Source of the DNA: Pseudomonas lini | Lineage (GTDB): Bacteria; Pseudomonadota; Gammaproteobacteria; Pseudomonadales; Pseudomonadaceae | Assembly (NCBI RefSeq): GCF_030812475.1 | Contig: NZ_JAUSSR010000001.1 | Span: 620,001 to 684,000 of the forward strand | Length of the DNA stretch: 64,000 bases | Reading direction: 5' to 3' | Shown: in pieces, positions 1-8,668 of the stretch | Position numbering within the stretch: the first letter of the stretch is position 1 | Layout: every line of letters starts with the position of its first letter | Notes under the pieces: model-generated | Database searches by the model: none | Seen by the model: only the letters and a program-made list of their open reading frames with translations | What the model was told of the DNA's origin: nothing | Position numbers and translations under genes: made by a program

Positions 1-3000
1 GCGGGGCGTCCGACCGGGCTTGCCGGTGCGCAGGACATGCTCGGCCTGTTCATCAACACCTTGCCGGTGATCCAGACCCTCGACCCGCAACAGCCGCTGG
101 GCGAGTGGTTGCGTGCGTTGCAGGATTACAACCTGTTGGTCCGCGACTACGAGCACACGCCGTTGTCGGACATCCAGCGCTGGGCCGGGCAGGGTGGCCA
201 GGGGCTGTTCGACAGCATCATCGTGTTCGAAAACCATCCGGTGGACCGTGCCTTGAAAGGGGGCGAGGAAGGTGAATTGCGCTTTGCCGAAGTCGGCAGC
301 GGCGGAGTCACCAACTTCCCGATGGACTTGATGGTCAGCGCCAACGAAGAAGGACTGGAGGTTGAGTACCTGTTCCTGCGTGACCGCTTCAGTGAAGAGG
401 AAGTGCTGCGGATTCGTGCGCAACTTGAAGGTTTGCTGCGTGCATTGCCGGAGGATGCCACGCGCCTGCTTGGCAATATCGGCTTGCCGAACGCGGTTAT
501 CGGCTTGCCGCAAGCGAGCGATGACCCTGCCGATCTGCTGCACGCCTTCAACCGACATGTGCGCACCCAGCCGCAGAAAATCGCCTTGATCTGTGAAGAT
601 CGGCTAGTCAGCTATGCCGAGCTTGAGGCGCAGGCCAATGGGCGGGCGCAGCAACTGATCGCTCGCGGTATTGGCCCTGAGAGCCTGGTGGCGGTGGCGC
701 TACCGCGCTCCGAACGCACCATCGTCGCGTTCCTCGCGGTGCTCAAGGCGGGGGCGGCTTATCTGCCTTTGGATCTGGCGTACCCGGCTGAACGTCTGGC
801 CTACATGTTGAGCGATTCGGCGGCCAGCCTGTTGCTGTGCGACAGCGATCTGGATGCTCGAGTGACCCTGGCCAACAGCCCGCCACGCCTGTTGCTGGAT
901 CAACTGAGCGTTGCCGACAACGTTGCATGCCCGGTTTCCCATCCGTTGCCGGGGCACCTGGCGTACCTGATCTACACCTCCGGCTCCACCGGTCAACCGA
1001 AAGGCGTGGCCGTGGCGCGCGGTCCGATTGCCCGGCATTGCCGCGGCATCATCGACCTCTACGAGCTGGCACCGCGCAGCCGCGAGCTGCACTTCATGTC
1101 GTTCGCTTTCGACGGTGCCCAGGAGCGCTGGCTGAGTGTGATGCTGGCCGGCGGCAGCCTGGTGATCCGCGACGACAGTCTGTGGACCCCGGAACAAACC
1201 CTGGACGTGCTGCATCGACACAGCGTCACCGTGGCCTGCTTCCCGCCGGCGTACCTGCAACAGATGGCGGAAGTGGCCGAGCTCGTGGGCAATCCACCGG
1301 CGGTGGAGGTGTATTGCTTTGGTGGTGATGCAGTGCCGCAAGCCAGCTTCGAGCAGGTCAAGCGCGCCTTGCGTCCACAGCGTCTGGTCAATGGATACGG
1401 CCCGACTGAAACCGTGGTCACTCCGTTGCTGTGGCGTGCCGAGGTCAGCGAAACCTGCGATGCGGCCTATGCGCCGATCGGCCGTGGCGTGGCCGGGCGT
1501 GGACTCTATGTGCTCGATGCCGACCTCAATCCATTGCCGGTGGGTGTCAGCGGTGAGCTGTACCTGGGCGGCGAATGCCTGGCGCGCGGTTATCACCAGC
1601 GTCCGGGCATGAGTGCCGAACGCTTCATCCCCGATCCGTTCGAGGCCGGTGGCCGCATGTACCGCACTGGCGATCTGGTGCGCCAGCGCGAGTGCGGGTT
1701 GATCGATTACCTGGGGCGCCTTGACCAGCAAGTGAAGATCCGTGGTTTCCGCATCGAACTGGGCGAGATCGAAGCGCGTCTGCGCGATTGCGCCGGGGTG
1801 CAGGACGCTGCTGTGGTGGTGCACGACACGCCGACTGGCAAGCAATTGGTGGGTTATGTAGTAGCGGCTGGTGCGGTTGGACTTGATCGCCGCTTGAAAT
1901 CTGCACTGCAAGCGCAATTGCCGGACTACATGGTGCCGGCACGGATCCTGGTGCTGGAACGCTTCCCGCTGTCGGCCAACGGCAAGCTCGATCGTCGCGC
2001 ACTGCCGGCACCTGAGTGGGCACTGGGTGGCTATCGCGCACCGCGCAACGCACTGGAAACGGCGCTGACCGTGATCTGGCAGGAAGTGCTGGGCTTGCCG
2101 CAAGTAGGCATCGATGACAACTTCTTCGAGCTGGGTGGCGACTCGCTGCAGGTGCTCAAGGTCATCTCGCGGGTGCGCAGCCAGCCGGAACTGGGCTTTG
2201 AATTGAAGCTGCGGGACCTGATGCAGAAACCCTGCATCGCCGAACTCAGTGGCTATCAAGTCGCCGAGTCCGTTGCCGCGGCGCCGGATCCCTTGCTGGC
2301 GCTGAATGCGCGGATCCCGAGCGAGCCGGCGCTTTTCTGTCTGCACGCCGGCTTCGGCACGGTGTTCGACTACGAACCGCTGGCGCGGCGCCTGGAAGGA
2401 CGGCGCACTGTGTACGGCCTGCAATGCCGGATGCTGCTCGATCCGCAGTGGCAGGACGCGTCGCTGCTGGCGATGGCCCAGGCCTACGCGCAACGGATTC
2501 GCACGCAACAGCCTGAAGGCCCGTACTATCTGCTCGGCTGGTCGCTGGGTGGCGCGTTGACGCAACTGGTTGCCCATGAACTGGAGTCCCAGGGGCAAAC
2601 AGTGGCGTTTGCCGGGCTGGTCGACAGCTATGTAGCGGGCACGGCGGAAGAGGGGGACTGGCGAGAAGATTTGGCGGATTTCCTGAAGTTTGTCCTCGGT
2701 CAGCCGTCTGTAGAAGCACAGGCATTGATTGCCGCGAAAGCCGCAGGCCTCAACGAGCGCGAAGGCGCCGCCGCCGTGATCGAAGCGGCCATGCACGGCT
2801 CCAATGAGCATGCGGCGTTGGGCGCCAGTGAACTGACGCAGATCTTCGCCACCGGTTCATCGCTCAAGCAACTGTCACTGGCGCAACGACAACTGCCCGC
2901 GATCCAGGCCCCGGCCCATCGTTGGTGGGTCGCCGGCCGCGACGACGAACGTCGGGTGTTCGAAGCCCAGGTCGGCGCCCATGGCGTTGATCGCATATTG

Positions 3001-3087
3001 GCCGGTGGACACTACGAACTGCTGCGCGGCGACGAATTACTCGACGAACTGGAACACCTGCTGGAGCGCCGCGTAGCCACTGCATAA
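1..3087 (+). CDS. Pyoverdine non-ribosomal peptide synthetase, C-terminal part (C-A-PCP-TE), 5' truncated
   Basis: This is the last module of a peptide synthetase that adds the final residue of the pyoverdine chain and releases it. The frame is open from base 1, and the first residues (GRPTGLAGAQD then MLGLFINTLPV) are the end of a condensation domain, so the true start lies outside the window. An adenylation domain follows, with YTSGSTGQPKG (about 970-1005), YGPTET (about 1399), YRTGDLV (about 1660) and the KIRGFRIELGEIE core. The carrier domain has LGGDSLQ, with the phosphopantetheine serine at 2143-2145. The thioesterase has GWSLGG, with its serine at 2542-2544, and a late GGHY histidine. 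Aligned by eye to the PheA pocket, the substrate code reads about DGECYFGVTK; the acidic third position suggests a cationic residue, but I cannot assign the substrate. The thioesterase marks it as the terminal synthetase, the position of PvdD in P. aeruginosa. Confidence 0.95.
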   Translation, partial: AGRPTGLAGAQDMLGLFINTLPVIQTLDPQQPLGEWLRALQDYNLLVRDYEHTPLSDIQRWAGQGGQGLFDSIIVFENHPVDRALKGGEEGELRFAEVGSGGVTNFPMDLMVSANEEGLEVEYLFLRDRFSEEEVLRIRAQLEGLLRALPEDATRLLGNIGLPNAVIGLPQASDDPADLLHAFNRHVRTQPQKIALICEDRLVSYAELEAQANGRAQQLIARGIGPESLVAVALPRSERTIVAFLAVLKAGAAYLPLDLAYPAERLAYMLSDSAASLLLCDSDLDARVTLANSPPRLLLDQLSVADNVACPVSHPLPGHLAYLIYTSGSTGQPKGVAVARGPIARHCRGIIDLYELAPRSRELHFMSFAFDGAQERWLSVMLAGGSLVIRDDSLWTPEQTLDVLHRHSVTVACFPPAYLQQMAEVAELVGNPPAVEVYCFGGDAVPQASFEQVKRALRPQRLVNGYGPTETVVTPLLWRAEVSETCDAAYAPIGRGVAGRGLYVLDADLNPLPVGVSGELYLGGECLARGYHQRPGMSAERFIPDPFEAGGRMYRTGDLVRQRECGLIDYLGRLDQQVKIRGFRIELGEIEARLRDCAGVQDAAVVVHDTPTGKQLVGYVVAAGAVGLDRRLKSALQAQLPDYMVPARILVLERFPLSANGKLDRRALPAPEWALGGYRAPRNALETALTVIWQEVLGLPQVGIDDNFFELGGDSLQVLKVISRVRSQPELGFELKLRDLMQKPCIAELSGYQVAESVAAAPDPLLALNARIPSEPALFCLHAGFGTVFDYEPLARRLEGRRTVYGLQCRMLLDPQWQDASLLAMAQAYAQRIRTQQPEGPYYLLGWSLGGALTQLVAHELESQGQTVAFAGLVDSYVAGTAEEGDWREDLADFLKFVLGQPSVEAQALIAAKAAGLNEREGAAAVIEAAMHGSNEHAALGASELTQIFATGSSLKQLSLAQRQLPAIQAPAHRWWVAGRDDERRVFEAQVGAHGVDRILAGGHYELLRGDELLDELEHLLERRVATA

Positions 3088-3095
3088 AACAAAGC

Positions 3096-3133
3096 CCCCC
3101 TGTAGGAGCTGGCTTGCCAGCTCCTACAGGGGG
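3096..3133. repeat. REP-type palindrome
   Basis: A perfect 18-bp inverted repeat with a 2-base spacer reads CCCCCTGTAGGAGCTGGC and then its reverse complement. This is the GTAGGAGC REP family found throughout fluorescent Pseudomonas. It lies directly after the synthetase stop and may also stabilise or end that transcript. Confidence 0.85.
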
Positions 3134-3199
3134 TATTCGCTCGATTCGATAGTGTGTACCGCCCGATCACTGACCTCATTGCGTAAAAGGATTCATCCC

Positions 3200-4156
3200 A
3201 TGGCCGTGTTGCCAGAACTTGAAGCATTTCTCGAACTCGCCGAATTCGGCCGCCTGACCGGCAAAAGCCGCGCCATGCACGAACAGTCGCCACAACAGGC
3301 ACGAATCGACTTCGAAGCCTCCTCGGTGTTTCTCGACGTGCCGCTGGACAGCGTCGACTGCGAGGACTTCACCATTGCCGCGCGGGACGGCCACAGCTTG
3401 TCGGCGCGGTTGTATCGCGATGGCAAGCCGGTCGACGGACTGCAACCCGTGGCCCTGTATTTCCACGGCGGCGGTTACGTGGTCGGGAGCCTCGATTCCC
3501 ACGACGCGCTGTGCCGACGCCTGACAGCCCAAGGCGGTTTCGCCCTGTTGACGGTGGATTACCGCCTGGCACCGGAATGGCGTTTCCCGACCCCGGTGCA
3601 GGACGCCTGCGATGCCGGCAACTGGCTGGTCCGCGAAGGCGCAGCCCGCGGCCTGGACGCAACGCGAGTGGCCGTGGCCGGTGACAGCGTCGGCGCGACC
3701 CTGGCCACGGTGCTATCGATCATGGCCGTGCGCGAACCTGCAGAACTCCTGTTGAAACCCAAGGCCCAAGTGCTGGTGTATCCCGTGACAGATGCCACCA
3801 CCCATCGCGCCTCGCACCGCGACTTTGCCGAAGGCTACCTGCTGGAGACGCCGACGCTGGACTGGTTCTACACCCATTACGCCCGCATGCCCCAGGACCT
3901 GGCGGACTGGCGCTGCTCGCCGTTGCTGGCGGCTGACTTGTCAGGCCTGGCACCGGCACTGGTGTACCTGGCCGGCCATGACCCCTTGCATGACGAAGGG
4001 CTGGCCTACGCCGAGCGCTTGCGCGCTGCCGGTAATGACCTGACCTTGCTGGAACAGCCGGGGATGACCCATGACTTCATGCGCATGGGTGGGTTGCTGA
4101 GTGAGGTGGAAGGGATTCATACGGAGGTGGCGGGGTGGGTGCGGGCGCGACTTTGA
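3200..4156 (+). CDS. Alpha/beta hydrolase of the hormone-sensitive-lipase (acetyl-hydrolase) family
   Basis: A cytoplasmic esterase-like enzyme of 318 residues with no signal peptide. It shows the HSL-family oxyanion motif HGGGYV, the nucleophile elbow GDSVG, an acid in AGHDPLHDEG and a histidine in PGMTHDF, so the catalytic triad is complete. ATG at 3200 was chosen because AAAGG lies 9 bases upstream; an in-frame start at 3152 has no comparable site. It follows the terminal pyoverdine synthetase on the same strand after a REP palindrome. A link to pyoverdine maturation is suggested only by position, and the substrate is unknown. Confidence 0.85.
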   Translation: MAVLPELEAFLELAEFGRLTGKSRAMHEQSPQQARIDFEASSVFLDVPLDSVDCEDFTIAARDGHSLSARLYRDGKPVDGLQPVALYFHGGGYVVGSLDSHDALCRRLTAQGGFALLTVDYRLAPEWRFPTPVQDACDAGNWLVREGAARGLDATRVAVAGDSVGATLATVLSIMAVREPAELLLKPKAQVLVYPVTDATTHRASHRDFAEGYLLETPTLDWFYTHYARMPQDLADWRCSPLLAADLSGLAPALVYLAGHDPLHDEGLAYAERLRAAGNDLTLLEQPGMTHDFMRMGGLLSEVEGIHTEVAGWVRARL

Positions 4157-4167
4157 GTTGAAGTGTG

Positions 4168-4192
4168 ATCGTTCCCACAGAGTGGGGACGAT
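4168..4192. terminator. Hairpin between convergent genes
   Basis: ATCGTTCCCAC and GTGGGGACGAT form an 11-bp stem with one G-T pair around a 3-base loop. The hairpin lies between the converging hydrolase and dinB genes. No T run follows, so it may be a bidirectional terminator or a dispersed repeat. Confidence 0.45.
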
Positions 4193-4203
4193 AAAGCCTG
4201 AAC

Positions 4204-5286
4204 CTACCAGGGAAACGCTAGTTGAATATCGTCCTGAACCTTTCTTCTGACCTTTACAGAGAGCCCGATCAACCGAATGGCCCTGCCTTCCCGGCGGGTA
4301 TCCCAGAGCAGCCGGCAAAGCGACGAGACGGTATGTTGGCAAAGGGTATTGGCGGGCGCCTCCGTGGATGAGATCGAGAAATCGGAGAATTTGAGTTTCA
4401 CCTGGTTTTTGATGATCAGGTAGTCATCTCCCACTTCTGCAATACGCTCCCTCAGGCCTTCCGACAATCGATCCAGTTCTTTCAGGCAATCGCAAAGCAT
4501 ATGGCAGTCGCGGGGGAGTGTTCTTTCAATACCGACGGACTTGATATCGCTGCTCTGTTCGTCATGATCTTCGATTCCCTGGCATCGCTCCCAGACATAG
4601 AACCCGTGCACGCCGAGATAGCGCATCAGCGCAGGGATTTTTTCCTCTGTAATATCCCTGCACTGTCGGCAGCCCAGGTTTTCCAGTACCGCGTAGGTCT
4701 TGGGGCCGACGCCTGGGATTTTGCGAACATCCAGGTCGTCGAGAAATCCGCGTACCTGGTTCGGTGTGATGACGAACATTCCGTTCGGCTTTTGCACTTC
4801 CGAAGCAATCTTGGCCAGGTACTTCAACGGCGCGACTCCCGCAGATGCCGTCAAGCCCAGTTCCTGCTGAACCGTAGCGCGAATGTGCGCGGCCATGTGG
4901 GTGGCCGAGCCGTTGAAGCGTGTGCGCCCCGTGACTTCAAGAGAAGCCTCGTCCAGTGACAGAAACTCTACCTTGTCGGTGTATCGCCTGAAGATCTCGT
5001 CGAGCTTTCGGGTAATAGCCTCATATGCCTCGAACCGCACTGGCAGCAGAACCAGATCGGGACACATGCGCTGTGCTGTCGCGGTAGCCAGGCCGCTTTT
5101 GACACCAAACTTCCTGGCGATGTAGTTCGCCGTACTGATCACGCCGCGTTCGGAAGCCGTGCCGCCCACTGCCACGGGGTGCTGGTTTAGATGGGGCGCG
5201 TCGAGGAGTTCAACGGAGACAAAGAAAGAATCCATGTCGACATGAATGAACTTGCGCTCGTTTTTGCCCTTTGTCGTGGCAGTCAT
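4204..5286 (-). CDS. dinB: Y-family DNA polymerase IV (DinB-like)
   Basis: A translesion polymerase of 360 residues, similar in length and sequence to E. coli Pol IV. The palm acidic residues are in HVDMDSFF (Asp17, equivalent to Asp8 of E. coli) and in SLDEASL (about Asp112/Glu113). The steric-gate Phe is kept at Phe22. The helix-hairpin-helix motif KIPGVGPKT is present, and the end QLAFPW could be a beta-clamp peptide. AGGAAGG lies just before the ATG. It is the last gene of the operon that begins at 10603, 23 bp after the decarboxylase. A dinB gene is unusual in such an operon. Its GC is lower than that of the pyoverdine genes. It may be an extra copy beside the housekeeping polymerase, which cannot be checked here. 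Confidence 0.9.
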   Translation of the reverse strand: MTATTKGKNERKFIHVDMDSFFVSVELLDAPHLNQHPVAVGGTASERGVISTANYIARKFGVKSGLATATAQRMCPDLVLLPVRFEAYEAITRKLDEIFRRYTDKVEFLSLDEASLEVTGRTRFNGSATHMAAHIRATVQQELGLTASAGVAPLKYLAKIASEVQKPNGMFVITPNQVRGFLDDLDVRKIPGVGPKTYAVLENLGCRQCRDITEEKIPALMRYLGVHGFYVWERCQGIEDHDEQSSDIKSVGIERTLPRDCHMLCDCLKELDRLSEGLRERIAEVGDDYLIIKNQVKLKFSDFSISSTEAPANTLCQHTVSSLCRLLWDTRREGRAIRLIGLSVKVRRKVQDDIQLAFPW

Positions 5287-5309
5287 TTACCTTCCTGTAC
5301 GCATCGTCA

Positions 5310-7457
5310 TCAGACTGTTACACCGTCCAGTACATTGACCTGCAGCGTCACCGTACCGTCCTCGTGCTGGCTGTAGTACACACCTTGGATATGGGGCGCG
5401 AACTCCGGGTAGATATTGATCAGGGCTTGCACAGCCATGAGGTAATCGATCAATGCCGCATTCCAGCACTCTCCGGGCGCAATGCACATGACCCCAGGCG
5501 GATACGGGATCACCCCCTCGGCAGCCACACAGTCCAGGGCGTCTGCAACACCGATCAGCCTGAATTGTCCGCGAACGAAGGCCTGGTTTGCCGCATGGGG
5601 CGACAACGCTGCCTGCGCCGCCGTCACAGAGCTGAATATGTCCGATTGAAGCTGTTCGATCTGGTAGTGCTGGAACAGGTTGTTGATGACGTTGCACAGT
5701 TCACGCAAGGAGATATTGATGTAACCGTGCCCGCCGTTCGCAAGTGACGGCAATACGTCGGTGACCAATGCACCGTCCGCCAGTTCCAGCTCCAACTGCT
5801 TCAGTGCGTACATCAGTCGAGTCAGCTGCGCTGCGTCGGAAGAGGGAGATACCAGTAATGTGAAGTTATAGAAGTCGGATTTTTCCGGGGTGAAGTTCAT
5901 CTCTCGGAGGTAGCAAGTAACGATGCCCGCAGGAATGGAAACGTCCCCGGAATCTGCTGCGTTTTTGCTCGCGCGCGTGGTGAAAATGACCTTGCATGGG
6001 TCCAGATAGTGCAGGCCACCTTCGATTGGGCTGGCGTTGCGGCTGACAGGGCGGAAATCCTCTGCGTAGACTCCCAGGGCAAGATCGTCCAGCGCGCTCG
6101 GAGCCTGCGGCGTCCTGTTGCCGTAGTACGGTTTGATGATCCGGCAGTGCCGATCGACCTGTCGTTTGAATTTGCTAGCTACTGAGACAACGGCGTTCCA
6201 TAGCCGTTGACCGTTGCCATTGGCATGAATGGCCGCGTTGATCTCCAATGACATGACCAAGGGATAGAACGGGCTGGTCGATGAATGCAGCATGAATGCG
6301 CTGTTGAACACGTGGCCTGAGCAATAGCGCTGCTGATGCTGGATATGCCTATCCTTTTTATGGATCTGCGAGGTTTGCGAAAGGCCGGACATCTGTTTGT
6401 GGACAGATTGCGTCACGATGATGCCAGGTGCATCCGGCGAGAGTGGAATGTGCAGTGGCGATCTGTGGGCAAGCAGGTCGACAAATGGCTCGTAGCCCAA
6501 CCAGGCGGAGTCGAACAGAACGTAATCACAAAGGTGACCGATGCGCTCCAGTAGCGCGCCGGCGTCCACTACGACGCCATCGCATGTGGCGTGCTGCACG
6601 ATTGCCAGTCGAAACGGCCTGGGCTGCCTGGCCCTGGTCTCATCGATTCTGGCCGCCCTGGTCCTGAGCTGATCCTCTTGCAAGGCGCCTTTTCGGTAGC
6701 CACCGAGCACGCCGCAGTCATCGCGAAAATTATCGAGGTACACCGCACTCGCCCCGCTTTGCACTAGCGCACCCAAATACACCGACTTGTGATTATTTCG
6801 ATCCATCAAAACAAGATCGCCCGCCGTGAGCAACGCGCTGGTGACAATCTTGTTGGCGGTCGAGGTACCGTTCAGGACGAAGTACGTTTCGTCGGCATTG
6901 AACACCTGGGCAGCGAGATCCTCTGCCTGCTTGATGGGCCCCTCATGGCTGAGCACATCGCCAAGTTCTGGCGCTGCGTGGGGCACATCCACGGTGAAGA
7001 TTTCGCTGCCCAGCAGCTGTCTGAAGCGCAATCCGGCGGGGTGCAGGCCCAGACACTGTCCACCTTGGTGACCTGGGCAGGCAAAGGTAGGTCTTTTCTT
7101 TGAGACGAATTCGGCGATTGCCGAACTGAAAGGCGGCAACACCGTTGATTCGAAGGCTCTGGCGGCATTGATCACGCAGGTTGTGGCAGCGTCCGACAAC
7201 GGTATCTGAAGCAGAGTCGGGCGAAGTATCGCGAGCGTTGAAGAACGCAGGTTCTGTTCGCCGTCCTGAATCACAAACAATGGGATACGCCATGTATCGA
7301 CGCAGTCAATCACGCGATCCGTCAGCGCATCTTCCGGGGTCAGAACCAGCACGGAAGCCCAGAGCAGATCACTGCACTCTGCAAAAGCCATGACCGCGAG
7401 CCCTGGCTGCTCATCAAAGTGGACTGTGGTACTACAAACGATCCTTGTCTGTATCAT
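5310..7457 (-). CDS. PLP-dependent Orn/Lys/Arg decarboxylase family protein
   Basis: A 715-residue fold-type-I PLP enzyme of the inducible ornithine/lysine/arginine decarboxylase family (SpeF, CadA, AdiA), with an N-terminal wing-like domain of about 110 residues. The family motifs are CPGHQGG (127-133), LNGTSTANK (195-203), HKS (223-225), an aspartate in FDSAWLGYE (Asp316) and the Schiff-base lysine in SVHKQMSG (Lys354). The C-terminal domain contains YPPGVM. It would release CO2 from a basic amino acid or a related substrate; specificity cannot be read from the sequence. It overlaps the end of the MFS gene by 26 bp, so the two are coupled. Together with the AdoMet-decarboxylase-like gene it forms the classic input pair for polyamine synthesis, but no aminopropyltransferase gene is present. 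Confidence 0.88.
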   Translation of the reverse strand: MIQTRIVCSTTVHFDEQPGLAVMAFAECSDLLWASVLVLTPEDALTDRVIDCVDTWRIPLFVIQDGEQNLRSSTLAILRPTLLQIPLSDAATTCVINAARAFESTVLPPFSSAIAEFVSKKRPTFACPGHQGGQCLGLHPAGLRFRQLLGSEIFTVDVPHAAPELGDVLSHEGPIKQAEDLAAQVFNADETYFVLNGTSTANKIVTSALLTAGDLVLMDRNNHKSVYLGALVQSGASAVYLDNFRDDCGVLGGYRKGALQEDQLRTRAARIDETRARQPRPFRLAIVQHATCDGVVVDAGALLERIGHLCDYVLFDSAWLGYEPFVDLLAHRSPLHIPLSPDAPGIIVTQSVHKQMSGLSQTSQIHKKDRHIQHQQRYCSGHVFNSAFMLHSSTSPFYPLVMSLEINAAIHANGNGQRLWNAVVSVASKFKRQVDRHCRIIKPYYGNRTPQAPSALDDLALGVYAEDFRPVSRNASPIEGGLHYLDPCKVIFTTRASKNAADSGDVSIPAGIVTCYLREMNFTPEKSDFYNFTLLVSPSSDAAQLTRLMYALKQLELELADGALVTDVLPSLANGGHGYINISLRELCNVINNLFQHYQIEQLQSDIFSSVTAAQAALSPHAANQAFVRGQFRLIGVADALDCVAAEGVIPYPPGVMCIAPGECWNAALIDYLMAVQALINIYPEFAPHIQGVYYSQHEDGTVTLQVNVLDGVTV

Positions 7458-8652
7458 CTCTTCTTACGCTCCAACCCAATGGTGCAATACACAGCATGAA
7501 AGTCATGCCAATAAAAGTGGCCGGCCCCACGATCAGGAACATGAGGCTTGCAATAAGGCCGGACACGGCGTCGCCAATGACAGCCGTGAAGTAGTACAGG
7601 GAAAAGTTTTTTCCGACTTCCTGTGGTTTCGACAGGCACTGAATGTTGGTGATGATTGCAATGTCTACAAAGGCACCGATAAAACCAACGCACAGAAGCA
7701 AGCACACGAACAGGTAGGTATTGAACTCCAGGGCGACGGCGGTGAGTAAAAAAAGTACGCCGTACAGCAGCCAGTAAAGGACTACCGAACGCGGGGTTGT
7801 CGTCGAGTTGAATTTCACGTACAGCATGCCGCCGATCACAGTCCCTAGCGCCAGCAGGGAAAATATGTAACCTACAGCGGCTTCAGACTGAAAGTTTTCA
7901 ATGACCGCTGCCGGCAATATGAAGCGGATGACAGATGTGGCAAACATGGCGCACAGTGTGGTGCAACAAATGACGGTAAATAGCGGGGTATTGAATTTTT
8001 GCAGGCTGCCGACGCTGCGAGTGGCATCCTTGAAAATAGCCATCAGGTTGAATGGCTCCTTCGTGCTTCTCGGTGATGACAGCAGGGTAAGCGTACAAAC
8101 GGCTGACATTAGCAAGCTGGCCGAGAAGAATGCAAATGCATAGCTGGGAGCCACCAGGATTGTAATAAGGGAGAATATGAGCGGGCCGATGATCGAAGAG
8201 ATATCTTCAATTACCTGTATCCCACTATTCACAGAAGGTAGGTCGTCGTTGTCTACGATGTCGGGAAAATAGGCACGAAAGGTCGGGGTGTACAGGCAGT
8301 CAAGCGCGGTCATGAGCATAGATGCAAAGATGACCACCGCTACCGTAGCCTGGGCATGTTCGAATACCACAAACAGGGCCATTGCTACTGTGCACTTCAA
8401 TAATTCAACGGCGACCAGCGTGGACTTCTTTTCAACGTTATCGGCCAACCAACCGCCCACTGGAGAAAAAAATGCGCTGGGCAGGTAACGGAAAAAATAG
8501 ACCAGGCCAATTAATAGAAAGTCCGCATCGGTCAGGGTGACAACAGCCACGGCAAACGCCGTTTCAAATGCAAACTCGCCACATTTTGAAAAGAAGTAAG
8601 CGGCCGAAAGCCGTTGAGTGCCGTGGTTTAACACAAGTGCCCGCATATTCAT
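7432..8652 (-). CDS. MFS transporter of the unknown operon
   Basis: An integral membrane protein of 406 residues with about 12 hydrophobic segments. The loop signature after segment 2 reads GGWLADNVEKKS. It most resembles drug/metabolite exporters of the MFS_3 (EntS-like) type, with charged residues clustered between segments 6 and 7. ATG at 8652 is preceded by AGCAGGT. It begins 17 bp after the radical SAM gene ends and overlaps the decarboxylase start, so it belongs to the same transcript. Its likely job is export of the operon product or self-protection; import cannot be excluded. Confidence 0.85.
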   Translation of the reverse strand: MNMRALVLNHGTQRLSAAYFFSKCGEFAFETAFAVAVVTLTDADFLLIGLVYFFRYLPSAFFSPVGGWLADNVEKKSTLVAVELLKCTVAMALFVVFEHAQATVAVVIFASMLMTALDCLYTPTFRAYFPDIVDNDDLPSVNSGIQVIEDISSIIGPLIFSLITILVAPSYAFAFFSASLLMSAVCTLTLLSSPRSTKEPFNLMAIFKDATRSVGSLQKFNTPLFTVICCTTLCAMFATSVIRFILPAAVIENFQSEAAVGYIFSLLALGTVIGGMLYVKFNSTTTPRSVVLYWLLYGVLFLLTAVALEFNTYLFVCLLLCVGFIGAFVDIAIITNIQCLSKPQEVGKNFSLYYFTAVIGDAVSGLIASLMFLIVGPATFIGMTFMLCIAPLGWSVRRDDTDKDRL

Positions 8653-8668
8653 TACCTGCTAAGTAATT

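Noticed and set aside
700..2811. Long open frame on the minus strand opposite the NRPS
   Set aside because: It is antisense to a clear synthetase coding frame and its translation lacks any domain sense; high GC keeps opposite frames open.
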